Assembly (NCBI GenBank): GCA_024663395.1
Contig: JANFAH010000034.1
Location: 496,001 to 560,000, forward strand
DNA: 64,000 bases
From: Pisolithus tinctorius
Taxonomy: Eukaryota > Basidiomycota > Agaricomycetes > Boletales > Pisolithaceae
Direction of reading: 5' to 3'
Shown here: positions 1-10,655 of the stretch, in pieces
How the letters are laid out: each line of letters begins with the position of its first letter
How positions within the stretch are numbered: position 1 is the first letter of the stretch
Translations under genes and position numbers: made by a program
The notes under the pieces: generated by a model
What the model was told of the DNA's origin: nothing
The model's input: the letters and a program-made list of their open reading frames with translations, nothing else
Databases searched by the model: none

Positions 1-118
1 TGTGAGGGATGACTGCCAACATTGCTGGCTGTCCTTCTTCGCATGAGGGCTATGGTCTTCATCTCTATTCATCAGCTACATCCATGTCCACCTCACCAAA
101 CACCTTTGGTGTGTGACA
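1..118 (-). mobile_element. E element, copy 1 (5' end only, cut by window edge)
   Basis: This is the first 118 bases of a repeat called E here, read on the minus strand. The same start (TGTCACACACC, followed by a CACCAAA/TTTGGTG inverted repeat) occurs at 13099 (+) and, as TGGCACACACC, at 32032 (-). It interrupts a gypsy gag sequence that resumes at 119. The four bases next to it (ccag on the plus strand, CTGG in element sense) match the four bases that follow the far end of copy 2. Full copies are about 1.8 kb with TG...CA ends and look like solo LTRs. The rest of this copy lies left of the window. Confidence 0.7.
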
Positions 119-470
119 CCAGTCGAGGTGGGTTTGGACTGAGGTTGGTTACCAGAGTTGCTATTTCTGGAGTTATTGCTGGTCTTGGATTTCTCTTGAC
201 TGGGCTTAGACTGATTATTGTGGCCAGAGTTGGGAGTAGACTTGCTACCAGAGGATGACCCCTGGTGCTTACTGGACTGCTGATCCTCCTCTTTGCGCTC
301 CCAGTAGCACACATCGATCTCCTGAGCTAGGTGTTGAAGCTCGTGCAGGGTTCTTGGTTTACCAACCTGGCAGACCTCATCTTTGATATGGTCAGGGAGA
401 CCAGTGTAGAAGAAGTGGTGCAGGGTGCCATCACTGTATCCCCGGACCTGAGAGGTGAGCCGGTCTATTG
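119..470 (-). pseudogene. Ty3/gypsy gag fragment (element X, 5' half)
   Basis: This is a piece of a gypsy Gag protein on the minus strand, covering the end of the capsid domain (GYSDGT, HHFFYTGLPD, GKPRTLHEL in this or sister copies) and the Ser/Asn-rich linker before the zinc knuckle. It aligns closely with the gag at 11484-12866. It is cut at 119 by the E element and at about 470 by an LTR fragment. The missing 3' part, beginning at exactly the base where this one stops, is found at 14908 on the plus strand, so the two are probably halves of one gag split by E and then inverted. Confidence 0.75.
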
Positions 471-631
471 TTTTTAAGGAAAACTAACTATGCCAGTCAC
501 TAGGTAGTGCTGACTAAGGAACAAAAAAAGCGAAATTCTAAGAACAAGTAGCAGAGGGATAGCTAGAACAAAATAAAGCAAAATCATCAAAATAAAACAA
601 TTCCCCCAGTAGGGAAATTACATTCCCTACA
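471..631 (-). mobile_element. LTR 5' fragment related to the gag-only element's LTR
   Basis: Read on the minus strand from 631 it starts TGTAGGGAATGTAATTTCCC, close to the start of the 426-bp LTRs at 6817 and 10230. It shares further landmarks with them in order (TTTTGCTTT, CTTAGTCAGCA). Both begin with a perfect short hairpin (GTAGGGA...TCCCTAC), although the loop bases differ. It abuts the truncated gag at 470. It is a diverged relative of the gag-only family and not a recent copy. The exact inner limit is uncertain. Confidence 0.55.
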
Positions 632-1853
632 CCGTGCAGAGATCATCGAGCTTGACATTCGAGTGGAGGTCCCTCAGGACCTCCTCATCACTATTGAGAG
701 GTTGGGGGAGCTCTATGCCATGGTCTGGTCTGTCAGCATGCTGGAAAGATATCCAATCATTGCTATATCATGCTTGTCAATAGTAAAATCAACCTTGTAC
801 ATAACATGGTCACAGTCTTGTGAAGTATCTAGAATAGCAAGCAAGTGTAAAGCCTGCAAAGCACATGAAAGAAAGACTGCTTCACATACTTCACAGGCTT
901 TACAGTGCAATTGCATGTTGTGAAACATGTAAAGTATGGTGAAGCGAAACAAACTATCTATTACAACACAGCAAGTTTTCCACTATATAGTACCCTGTTA
1001 TATGTAATACAATATGTCAATCTCACAATTAGAGTTTGTGATGGCATACTGAAAAAATCCATACTTGAAGTTTAGATCCTTTTCTACACATTTGCCCAGG
1101 TTTGAGGTCAGAGCAAACATCTAATCATTGTGTAAACAATAAGTATGGATGAATAGCAGATGTTGTCCAAGATAGGAAGTTATGTCAACACATGCAGTGC
1201 AGGGTGAAACTTTAAGTTTTGTCCTAATTTGCATAACTGACAATACATGAAGTACTGCCAAAATTCCAGTAACAGATTTTACTTCAAGTCTAGAATTAGT
1301 GTTCCTACATGTGCTTGTACTTGAAGTTTCACCACTGTCTATACTAATCGCCTGACAGTCACCTGTTTGTTGCCCAATGATTGCCCTGTCATCACACAAC
1401 AGTCACCCAGCATGATCATCCTATAATTATTGTAGCTATTGTTACATGGTCATCATATTTCCCTAAGTAGATCCTACAAATTTTTTTCCATGATGCCTTG
1501 ACATTTGTCAGTCCTATTGTTGCAAGAATTCAACAGTCAAATCAGAGTGGCATGAGACAGAGCTTCACTCACTTGACTCAACATAAGAATGACAACATGG
1601 TCATCAGATCTTGGCCACCATGTGCAGTGACTCATAACCCATGATACCTCAACTTTCTCCAGTGTTGTGGAAAGCATGTGGCTGTAGGTCTTTGCTGGGA
1701 AATGTGGGTAGCATGCAAAGGGGTCATTTGTGCCTTTGTTCAAAACCAGGGGACACTGCCAACAGACAGCAAATGTGGACCATCCATCCTGTTTGTATAT
1801 GTATTTGATGCTCACAGGAACTGGAGGCAAAGATTGGTTGCCTGACAGGTGAA
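632..1853. other. AT-rich non-coding region with repeated ACTTGAAGT-like motifs
   Basis: No protein-coding frame is convincing here. Short motifs of the type ACTTGAAG or CTTCAAGT recur in both orientations, for example near 820, 890, 940, 1060, 1250, 1290 and 1318. Such clustered subterminal repeats are typical of the ends of CACTA (EnSpm) transposons, and a decayed CACTA transposase gene begins at 1854. I could not find clear CACTA terminal inverted repeats, so assignment to that transposon is inference. Confidence 0.35.
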
Positions 1854-4800
1854 TCAGAGCAAGTACCACAAGAACCAGAAGTGAGATCTGTCACCTGATG
1901 GGTGAAACATAATCAGAGAGTTTCCTACATGAGTGGCAATGCAGCTATAGACCACTCCACCATATCTGATATGGGCCTGCAGCATCACATCCTGTTTATG
2001 AATCAAGTTGTACAGGTCTGGAGGGGTAGCAGTTGACTTCCTCATCCAGGAACAATCAGAGTCGTATTCGTTGTCATTGCCATAAGCATGATCTAAGAGG
2101 ACCTTGCATTCCTGGACTGCATTGGGACAGTCCAGGTGGGAGAGCCAGCTGCAGAGGCATGCACCCCTGAGATAGGAACGTAGCATTGTTGCCTCCATAT
2201 GAAATGAGAATAATGTCTTCCCAAAATTGACATTGTTTGACTCACTGGATTTGTGGTTGGTGGGGAGATGCTGGAGAACACTGATTAAGCACTCAAAAGG
2301 AAAGGTCCACCATGAATGGATGGGTCCAAAAAGGATAAGGTAGTCATATATATGAAAGGCAGCATGATGATTTGGATGCAAGTTGAATGTCAGATGTACT
2401 TGTTTCAGGTTCCCAACATAATGTGCAATGTATGAGCAGTATGCATTAGCCCTTTGAGTACTCATTATCCAGGAGCATGCGATGTTGACCAGGGAAACAA
2501 GGTCCATAGTATGATCCAGAATAAACTTGTTGCCTGGCTTCAGTTCATCGACATCAGGTGCTCCCCACAAGCTGATGATGGCAATAGGGATATGAACAGT
2601 GATGAGCATCTGCCACTCATCTGCTTTAATTGTTCCAGCAGATGGATGGCCAAAGTTGGGTGGCAGTGAACTGAACCACAATGGCAGTACTGTGTTCTGT
2701 ATAACATCACAGATGCAACCTAAGATCTTTGTTGTGTTGTAGCGATCTTGTACATGCTTTGGCCCACTGGAAAACAGTGGCATTGTTTGGTGCTAAGAAG
2801 ACTATAAGTAATCACAATCTTTGTGGCAGGAAGACAACACCTCACCCATTCAACTAAAGCTTTTGCATAAGCAATCTTATACACTCTGCCAGTCTTCAAT
2901 GGTGCACAGCCTAGACTCTGACAGACAAATTTGAGTGCATTGAAGTTTGTGTGGTAGAGCAATTCCTAAAGAGTTGTGAATGCTGAAGCCAGAGGTGTGT
3001 CTTGTGAAGATATCGGAGAAACGAGGAGTGTATGAATTGCAGATACTTGAGTGATTTCCTTCCAAGTCAGTGAAGTAGTGGTTGGGTCAGCTTGGATGAA
3101 GTTGTGGTGGAAGGCAGGGATTTTTGAGGTTGTTGTCACTGAATCTTCTGTAGATAACCCCAACAGAGTGCATATGTGGTGTTGGACCAGCCCCTCCAGA
3201 ATGCAATGCATTGAATTGATGATGAGTTGACATGTGGGATCCCAGTAAGGAAGATGCCAAAGTTCTGAGTAGCATACACCATGATCCTTGAAGAGCCACT
3301 CTTGGTCTGCAGATGAGACTGCATCCCACCATTGCTCAGCATGAAAACAAAGTTTGTCTCAATCCCAAGGAGCCCAATGCTCATGGTCAACTCTACCATA
3401 ATTACTCTTATGATAGCAATTGCACACACTGCAGAAGAAGTGGCTGCTGATGCTAGTGAGTGCTGCCAGATGATGAGCAGCAGGAAGATCGCACATGACA
3501 AGTGTGATGGCACTGCAAGTGACCTGACCATCAGGGAATTTAGCCATTTTTGAGAAGCAGATGCCACATTCCCAAGCAATGAGCAAGTCATTGATCAAGG
3601 GACATATATAATGATTAAGTTTTTCTAGGGATGGCTGTTTCAGGCCAGGAATAATACCTGCTGAACATGAGTGTTTATTCTCCAGACAGTCCTGTGGATG
3701 AGAAAGTATAGGTTTTCTGGCTTGTAGTGGATGTCCAGCAGTAAATTAAGGCAAGCCATGGATATGATTCCTGAAGATACAGTCACCCCATGCTGACACA
3801 TCCCCTCTGGGTTGGAGAAATTGGCATGTAGTGCAAAAGCATAGTGGCCTTCATCTCCCCTGTCAACAAAGAGTTTACCTGGTTGGGGACCTGTGAACTG
3901 GCGGAGGAACTCAGCTTCAAAGGGATTCATGACAAAGCAAGGTGGTGACAAGTGAAGTGACTTTGCGAGGTCATTGCAAGCTGTGTCCATCATAATTTTG
4001 ATGTTGCGATGGGAAAGGAGGCTGGCGAGGTAGTCTTGGAAGTCATGGTACAGAAAAACTTTCTTGGGATGAAGCTGACCATCAGAACATTCATCCAGCA
4101 GTGGTTCACCACAGACAGTCTCAGGTGTAGGACAATTGGTACAGTGGCATGGGTAACTTGCAATCTTGGAGTCATTCACATATGTTGGTGCATACATACA
4201 ATGACAACTGCAGATAGCATAAGGAATGGTGTTACCTGTGAGCTTGAATTTGCTGAGGGTGCTGGCAATAGATGATGGGATTTGTGCAAGGATGTTTTCA
4301 TGAGAGACACTAAGCTGTCCACTGGTATCCTTGAAGGCAAGGAACAGTAGAAGCAAAAGGGCATTCATGATAAAGTTGCCTGCCTGAGTATTGACATCCA
4401 TTACTATACTGCAGATGACACCAATGACCAGTGTGACTTGTGCAATAGTGTCCATATGATTGATGGGAGAGCAATATTGGTCATCTGCCAGAAGTGTCAC
4501 CTTGAGTTCAGAGCTAGGGCTAGGGCTAGAATCACTATGCACCAGCCATGAAAGGTACAGGCTGAAAGTCTTCAGGGGATGGTGTCACAGGCCTACTTTT
4601 GAGTATGGATTCTAGCTCATCCATAGTTTCAATGACCACTCTCTTGCATGCAACTACACAATTGGCATGGCACTTTATGTTATTGGTTGCCTGGTGGAGC
4701 AGACTAAGTTCTCTGCTGACAGTAGTAAAACTTTGTCCATCCAGCAGAAGGTGGGAACATCTTTGTATTCAGGAGTCAATATTTGATAAAACCTTCATAG

Positions 4801-5400
4801 CCCTGCTAGTTTGCTGATGAACATTCCTGATCTGAGGGTGGGTATCATGTGGAATGGCTTTGGCAGTTGACAATGGTGGCTGAGCACTCAAGGGGGCGCA
4901 GGAGAAGCTCAATGTATTCATGAGACAGTGGAGAGATTGGGTGATACTGGAAGTGATAGAAATAGGGTTTCACAGACCAGCCAGGATGTTGGCAGTGGCT
5001 CCCATCTGCTGGAACTCCTCATGGGAGTTCCACATTTTAGAAGCACAGGGCATGGAGTTCGGACCATCATCGGTGATGGCAAGAGCCACTAAATGGCTGG
5101 CTAGGGCATCTGCAGGAGAAGCTAATTCTGATGATTCAAGTATGTGTTCCAGAAGAATTCTATCTAGAGCATGAGGTAGTGTTTGGTGGGTATGGAGGTC
5201 TGCTCAAGGGGATTCACTTTGCTGTTTCATGTGTTTCAGATGCAGTGACAAACGATGGGAGTCCATGAGAACACCCCTGCCATTTTCCCTGACACATTCT
5301 TTGCAGGTGCACCACTTCAGGACAGGTGAGGCAGGCATAACAGCAGCCTGTAATTGTATTAGTACAACATTCACATTTGCCACTACATAGTCATACCTGG
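1854..5400 (-). pseudogene. Tnp2-type transposase of a CACTA/EnSpm DNA transposon, decayed
   Basis: Minus-strand fragments keep the order of fungal Tnp2 proteins. Near 5330-5220 is the N-terminal Cys motif (WCTCKECV). At 4542-3640 is the transposase core (YHDFQDYLASLL, NPFEAEFLRQF, DRGDEGHYAFAL, SSGIISMACLNL). At 3591-2966 is a Cys-rich stretch (CSVCNCYHKSNYGRVDHEHW) followed by SMHCILEGLVQHH. At 2783-1854 is the C-terminal part with WWTFPFECLISVLQ and NTNH-like residues. Several frameshifts and stops break it, so it cannot encode an active enzyme. Tnp2 enzymes cut and join the ends of CACTA elements. The family call is from motifs, and terminal repeats were not located. Confidence 0.8.
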
Positions 5401-6079
5401 AATGATAGACAGCAAGCTCACAAATGAAGCAGTAGAGGAATATCTGTGTCACAGCACAAGAGCAAGTATGGGCAATAGCCAAGTGGCAAACAAGACTGGG
5501 CAGACTGCAGTCACTTTTTTATCCTAGAATGAGAACAAGAACAAGACAAATTGCCATTGACTGGTACATACTTGCAATGAAACATGGACCCTGCCAGGTG
5601 CTGTTCATCCTCCACTATGATTCATACATGAGTTGAAAACAAGGCCACTGACAGGCTGGCACTATGGAGTAGCAAGGGAGGCATAAGAACAGCTGCCACT
5701 GATCGATATGCAACTATAAAATGAATGTAGTCCTATGATGATCTATTGATGAATTGAATATGGTAGATGTTAGACAATATGGATTGGAGCCACATTTGGA
5801 TTAACATTGGACTCACTCATGCACATCTTGATGACATTGGGTTTCTAGCTTTGCAACCTTGTCAATTGGTTGTCAAGCTGTTTGGAAACACATTCAGATT
5901 GGAAAACAATAAAAAATTATCACTACAATGGCTGCTAAAAGGGTAGCAAGACCTAGATATGCTTAATTAAATTAAGCATGTATGCAGAGTTAGTATGCGA
6001 GACCAACCTGTGTGTGGTGACAGGTATGTGATGGCACAGGTTATAGGGACCTGCAGACATAATGGTCTTGGAGTATGTA
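5401..6079. other. Non-coding spacer with a 21-bp palindrome
   Basis: No gene is seen. A perfect palindrome with 10-base arms lies at 5959-5979 (ATGCTTAATT, one base, AATTAAGCAT). The stretch is CG-poor like the neighbouring transposon. It ends where a gypsy LTR begins at 6080. Confidence 0.5.
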
Positions 6080-6816
6080 TGTCACGACCATGCCCAGACC
6101 ACCCTAGACCAGCTCTACCCCAGTCTTGACCAGTCTCATCCAGCCCTTGCCCCAGTCCTGGCCTTAACCCTTCGACCCAGAAATGTGTTAGCTCACAAGG
6201 CACTGCAAGGCAGTGCCTGTCATATCCATGACTCTCGGACTCGGACTCAGCCCAGTCTGGACCCCTAGCCCCTAACTCCGGTCAACTCCGGTCCTGGTCC
6301 AGCCTAGAAAACCCAATCCCGACCCTAGATAACTCAACTCCAGCCTGCATAACTCAAGTCCGGTGTTTTACCCCTATCTCCGGTCTGTTTCGGCCTCCCG
6401 GCCTTGCGCTGCTCCACCCCGGTCCTCCTAGGTCCATGTCTGGGTCACCTGGACATAACTCCGGTCTGTTTCCCTTTGTTTGTACTATATTTAGTCTAGC
6501 CCGTTCATCTGACTTTGCTTACTGTACAAATCCTGTGTCTGACCCTGGTATGCCAGTCACCCGGACTTTAGCTATTAGTCTCTGCACAGCCTCTGTGGCT
6601 ATCCACTCTCTTGCTAATCTTCTTGCTAATAGCTTATTAACAAGTCTGGCTTCATGTTCTTTACTCTGGACCGGCCTCATGTATTTAACCCTGTACATAC
6701 TTCGTAGCACCCTCAGTCAGAATATCAACTAAGTATTACCCTAAACTCTGTATTACCCCTCGAGTCTACTCTATAGCTAAGGCCAAGCCTTAAGCTATCC
6801 CTGGCCCCTGTCCCGG

Positions 6817-7242
6817 TGTAGGGAATAAGTACTCCCTACTGAGGTGATTTAATTATTTTATCTTTTCTATTGTGTTTTTGCTTTGATTTACATTAGTGAT
6901 ACTTAGCCTACATTTGTGGCGCATTTTTGGTAGCTTAGTCAGCATTTTTGCGCACTAGTGTAGGTCTACAGTACACAACAAAAAAAAAAAAGGAACCAGA
7001 CAGCGAAAACTGCGAAATCGAAGACTGCGAACGAAAGACAGCGAAAGCCCTCACTGAGGCACTCCCAGACGACCTCCAGACGCCATTATTCGCTCATTTC
7101 CCTACTCCATTCGTTCTGACCAACTCTATCCACTCCTTCACCCTCTTTTTCACTGATCCAAGCACAGAGCTCCTCTGGGTCGAACTAGACCCTTTCCATC
7201 AATCCCTAGGAGTCCCTAGGATCGCTTTCTACCTAACTTACA
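6817..7242 (+). repeat. 5' LTR of the gag-only element
   Basis: This 426-bp LTR begins with an inverted repeat (GTAGGGA ... TCCCTAC) and ends CTAACTTACA. It contains a run of 12 A residues near 6980. It is nearly identical to 10230-10655. Confidence 0.95.
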
Positions 7243-8398
7243 ACTGGAGCCCACCGCGAGGGGCTCTGCTTAGCTTGGATCCCTTCCTCCTCCTCCTCCT
7301 GCCTCATTTTCGCTTTTTGGCAGGTTTTACTTCGCGTTTTTGGCCCTCTGGAGCCGTAGGTCGTCGCCTGCGTTCGTTTTTGACCCTTATACAGCCGTTT
7401 TGAGCCGCTCGAACCCCCCGTCAAATCGCTTTTAGGCATTTTTGCCTTCGAAGTCTCTTCAGGTCGCGTTTTGCCCTCTCGAAGTTGTTTTTCTGGCGCA
7501 TTTTCAGACTCCTAGCACCCTAGTGTGTCGCCTTCTGTTGCCTATCTGCCAGTCAGATCCGTTCCCAGCCATTCACAGCGCTTCTGGCCACATTTGTGTG
7601 CCCTTGCCCCCCAGAGCCCTCTGCAGTCGCGTTTTTGGCTGTTTGAAGCCGTTTCTCTTCGCGTTTTTGGTCGTACAAGGCCTTCTGCATCGACCTCACT
7701 TGTTCCCTATCGTTTTCGGCTGTCTTGCGCCGTTCCAATCGCTGTTGAACCGCATTTTTCGCATTCGAAACCCCTTCGAGCCGCTTGGACCGTCCCTGCA
7801 GCTGCTCTAGGCCTTTTCCCGCCGTTGTTCTGCCGTCTTAAGCCATTTATCATCCCCAGCGCTCATTCTCAGTCCATAGGAGTTGCCCACACCTGTTCGA
7901 GGTCGCACGAAGTCACCTTTTGGCGCGTTGTCCCCAGGACCACCCTCTCCCCCTCCTGCTGCCAGAGTTTTACTCTTGGCAGTGTTTTTGGCTTGTTTTT
8001 GGTGTCTTAGTGCTGCAGTCCACCACCCCCGGTCACCCGTCCTTGTGTTCTCCCCTTTGGCGCTGTTCTGAACTGCTTGAGTCCCTGTCGAACTCGCTTC
8101 GAGAACCCCTCGGTCTTTCAGGGTTGTGTCTTTGCTCCATAGGTTTCCCCTTCAGGGCTTTGGGTTCAAATCTACATCACTAGTATTCGTGTTTTAGTGT
8201 TACAAGTCGAATTCTAGTCTTCAGGATCGGTCTGGGTAGTCTGTGCCCCTTGAGTGCTCAAGTTCACGTTTTGGCTCTTCGACTTGAGTGTTTCCACTTC
8301 GAGCTCGCGTTTTCACTGTTCACACTCACTGTCCGAGTCACCAAGACCTTTGGGATTGCATCATAGACCTTTGAGCTCGCTTCGAGTCCTCAGTGCTT
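7243..8398 (+). other. Long untranslated leader of the gag-only element with repeated TCGCGTTTTTGG motif
   Basis: About 1.15 kb between the LTR and gag has no coding pattern. A degenerate motif of the form TCGCGTTTTTGGC or GGCGCATTTT recurs near 7330, 7465, 7493, 7627, 7656, 7920, 8268 and 8305, and also in the LTR near 6917. Leaders of non-autonomous retroelements hold packaging and dimerisation signals. Whether this motif does so is inference. Confidence 0.5.
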
Positions 8399-9757
8399 AT
8401 GTGCAGCTGTGTTTTCCCTTCGGTGGCAAGGCCTGAGTTCTCAGGAGACCCACTGGACCTTCAAGACTACTTCGAGCAGGTAGTCAGGCACTGTGAGGAA
8501 AGAGGAGTCTTCGAAGATAGGGCAACCATCCGAGTTGCACTTCGGTTCGCACCTCCAAGCTCATCGAAGCTTTGGTCGCACTTCGTCGAGCCTAGTAATG
8601 GTGAATGGGATCGGTTCATAGGCCTGGTCGTCCAGCAGTATCCTGAGCTCGAGCAGCCAGGAGATGATCTCGACCCCCTCGACGAGCTCCTTACCTTTCT
8701 CAAGAAGGCTCGTACCTTTGAATTCAATTCGCTCTCATCCCTAGGGCAGTACCTTCGAAGTTTCCAGCAGCAGTTCCTGCATCTCGTAAAGCAGGGAATT
8801 TTGGACATCGAGGCGCAGTCAAGGCTCTTTGTTCGAGGCCTTTCGTTACAGCTCGCAAAGAAGGTAATGACCAGCCTCCTTTGCTGGTTCCCCCAGCATG
8901 CCCCGGACCTCTCCTGGCACTTCGTCAATGTTGTTCGTCACACCAGGTATGTGCTGGTGAACCAGTTGGTTGGTGATGGCACAGGGAAATGGTGGGGTTC
9001 AGACCCCCCTCGTCGAGTCGAGCCCCCTTCGGCTTCGAATAACCAGCATCCTCTTCGAAATGAACCTTCGACCTCGAGTAGACCCCCTCCCTGCTTCGGG
9101 TCGACTTCGGACAGTACCCCTTGTCGAGTCGAGCCCCCTTCAGTGTCAAATAGCCACAGTCCTCTTCGAAGTGAACCTTCGACCTCAAGTAGACCCTCTC
9201 GCTGCTTCGAGTCGACTTCGAATGGTCACCCTCGACCAGTTTCGAGCCTGTGTGTCCCTATCCCTCAGCAAGGGGCTCCAAGTGGCATCCGACTTCGCTT
9301 CGAGTTGGTTTTGAATGACTCGAATTCTCATCCAGCCTCGAGTAAGCCCTCCCCACAGCCCAGTTCGACTTCGAAGAGTCCCCCTCGACTCAGCCCTCAC
9401 TTGAATGGCTCCCCTGTTCGTCAGGGAGCCTCAAAGCATCCTTCTGCCCTTGAGAGGTTCAGTTTCTGTTTCTTCTGTGGTCGAGAAGGCCATGTTCGAG
9501 CTCAGTGCAGTGTGTGCACTTCGTATCTGGTGTCAGGCAGGTGTAGGATTGTTCATGGCCGAGTTGTACTACCTACAGGTCAGGAGATCCCTCGAAAGGC
9601 TCTTGGGCGAACTCTCAGGGAGCGGCTCGACTTCTGGGCCCTGGCTCATGGTCATGGTGGTTCAAGTTCCCAGGTACCTTCCCCTGCTTCGCCTCAGTCC
9701 CCTCCAGGACTCTCTCCCCCTCATCAAGTTCATACCAGTCCCCCGAATTCTGCTTGA
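8399..9757 (+). CDS. Gag capsid/nucleocapsid protein of the gag-only retrotransposon
   Basis: This open frame of about 452 residues is the only sizeable coding frame of the element. Residues about 10-190 resemble the fungal retrotransposon capsid domain (DPLDLQDYFEQV, VALRFAPPSSSKLW). A Ser/Pro-rich linker follows, with a 111-bp in-frame tandem duplication (repeat units starting near 9012 and 9123). A CCHC zinc knuckle at about residues 358-371 (CFFCGREGHVRAQC) would bind RNA. The ATG at 8399 is the first ATG in the frame. No stop or frameshift is seen. The protein would assemble particles that package the element's RNA, with pol supplied in trans. Confidence 0.85.
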   Translation: MCSCVFPSVARPEFSGDPLDLQDYFEQVVRHCEERGVFEDRATIRVALRFAPPSSSKLWSHFVEPSNGEWDRFIGLVVQQYPELEQPGDDLDPLDELLTFLKKARTFEFNSLSSLGQYLRSFQQQFLHLVKQGILDIEAQSRLFVRGLSLQLAKKVMTSLLCWFPQHAPDLSWHFVNVVRHTRYVLVNQLVGDGTGKWWGSDPPRRVEPPSASNNQHPLRNEPSTSSRPPPCFGSTSDSTPCRVEPPSVSNSHSPLRSEPSTSSRPSRCFESTSNGHPRPVSSLCVPIPQQGAPSGIRLRFELVLNDSNSHPASSKPSPQPSSTSKSPPRLSPHLNGSPVRQGASKHPSALERFSFCFFCGREGHVRAQCSVCTSYLVSGRCRIVHGRVVLPTGQEIPRKALGRTLRERLDFWALAHGHGGSSSQVPSPASPQSPPGLSPPHQVHTSPPNSA

Positions 9758-10229
9758 AGTCAAGGTGCCCAAATCGAAGTGGCTGATTCAGGCTCGAGGT
9801 CCATCGAGCACCCCTCGACTTCTACTCGCCATCTCTCCCCATGCCCTAGGGCCCCAGTGGCTCAGTCATTTCGACTTCGACCCCTCCTGCTAGCTTCGAA
9901 TCATACTCGAGTTCGAAGAACTGACTTCGAACAACCTCGCCTGTCCCCTCTGCCCTCAGTTCGAGTTCATAGCCCCCCTCTGGCTGAGCCTTCTCCCTGT
10001 CCAGGTGCCCGTGCCAGTTTCCTTCCTGATTCTGGTCACATCCCTTGTGGGTTGGTGAAGTGAGTCATGTGGACTTTTCCTTTTTCTTGATATGGTCTCC
10101 TTGTTTCTGTTTCAAAGCTTGATGCCTTTCATTTTCTGGACTCATTTTTGATATGACACCTGTTCCTTCATTTGAACCCCCCTTTTTTTTGTTGACTGAG
10201 GACAGTCATTATCTCAAGCCCCCCTTGGA
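9758..10229 (+). other. 3' untranslated part of the gag-only element
   Basis: No coding domain is visible between the gag stop and the 3' LTR. There is no clear polypurine tract directly before 10230. The sequence there is CCCCCCTTGGA, which is unusual for an LTR element. Confidence 0.5.
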
Positions 10230-10655
10230 TGTAGGGAATAAGTACTCCCTACTGAGGTGATTTAATTATTTTATCTTTTCTATTGTGTTTTTGCTTTGAT
10301 TTACATTAGTGATACTTAGCCTACATTTGTGGCGCATTTTTGGTAGCTTAGTCAGCATTTTTGCGCACTAGTGTAGGTCTACAGTACACAACAAAAAAAA
10401 AAAAGGAACCAGACAGCGAAAACTGCGAAATCGAAGACTGCGAACGAAAGACAGTGAAAGCCCTCACTGAGGCACTCCCAGACGACCTCCAGACGCCATT
10501 ATTCGCTCATTTCCCTACTCCATTCGTTCTGACCAACTCTATCCACTCCTTCACCCTCTTTTTCACTGATCCAAGCACAGAGCTCCTCTGGGTCGAACTA
10601 GACCCTTTCCATCAATCCCTAGGAGTCCCTAGGATCGCTTTCTACCTAACTTACA
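10230..10655 (+). repeat. 3' LTR of the gag-only element
   Basis: This 426-bp direct repeat of 6817-7242 has one visible difference (CAGTGAAAG here, CAGCGAAAG there). It is followed by the CCGG target duplication. Confidence 0.95.

Larger units (their letters stand above)
6817..10655 (+). mobile_element. Gag-only, non-autonomous LTR retrotransposon (TR-GAG type), recent
   Basis: Two direct 426-bp LTRs (6817-7242, 10230-10655) with TG...CA ends are flanked by the 4-bp duplication CCGG (6813-6816, 10656-10659). I see a single difference between the LTRs, a C/T at a CG site near 7043/10455. The 2,987-bp interior carries a gag gene with a zinc knuckle but no protease, reverse transcriptase, RNase H or integrase. 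A candidate primer-binding site starting TGG lies at 7245. The element must be moved by enzymes from another element. CG content is high compared with its surroundings, supporting recent arrival. Confidence 0.9.

Noticed and set aside
7525..8010. Open frames in the leader of the gag-only element as genes
   Set aside because: They are low-complexity readings of the TCGCGTTTTTGG-rich leader, overlap in several frames and show no domain.
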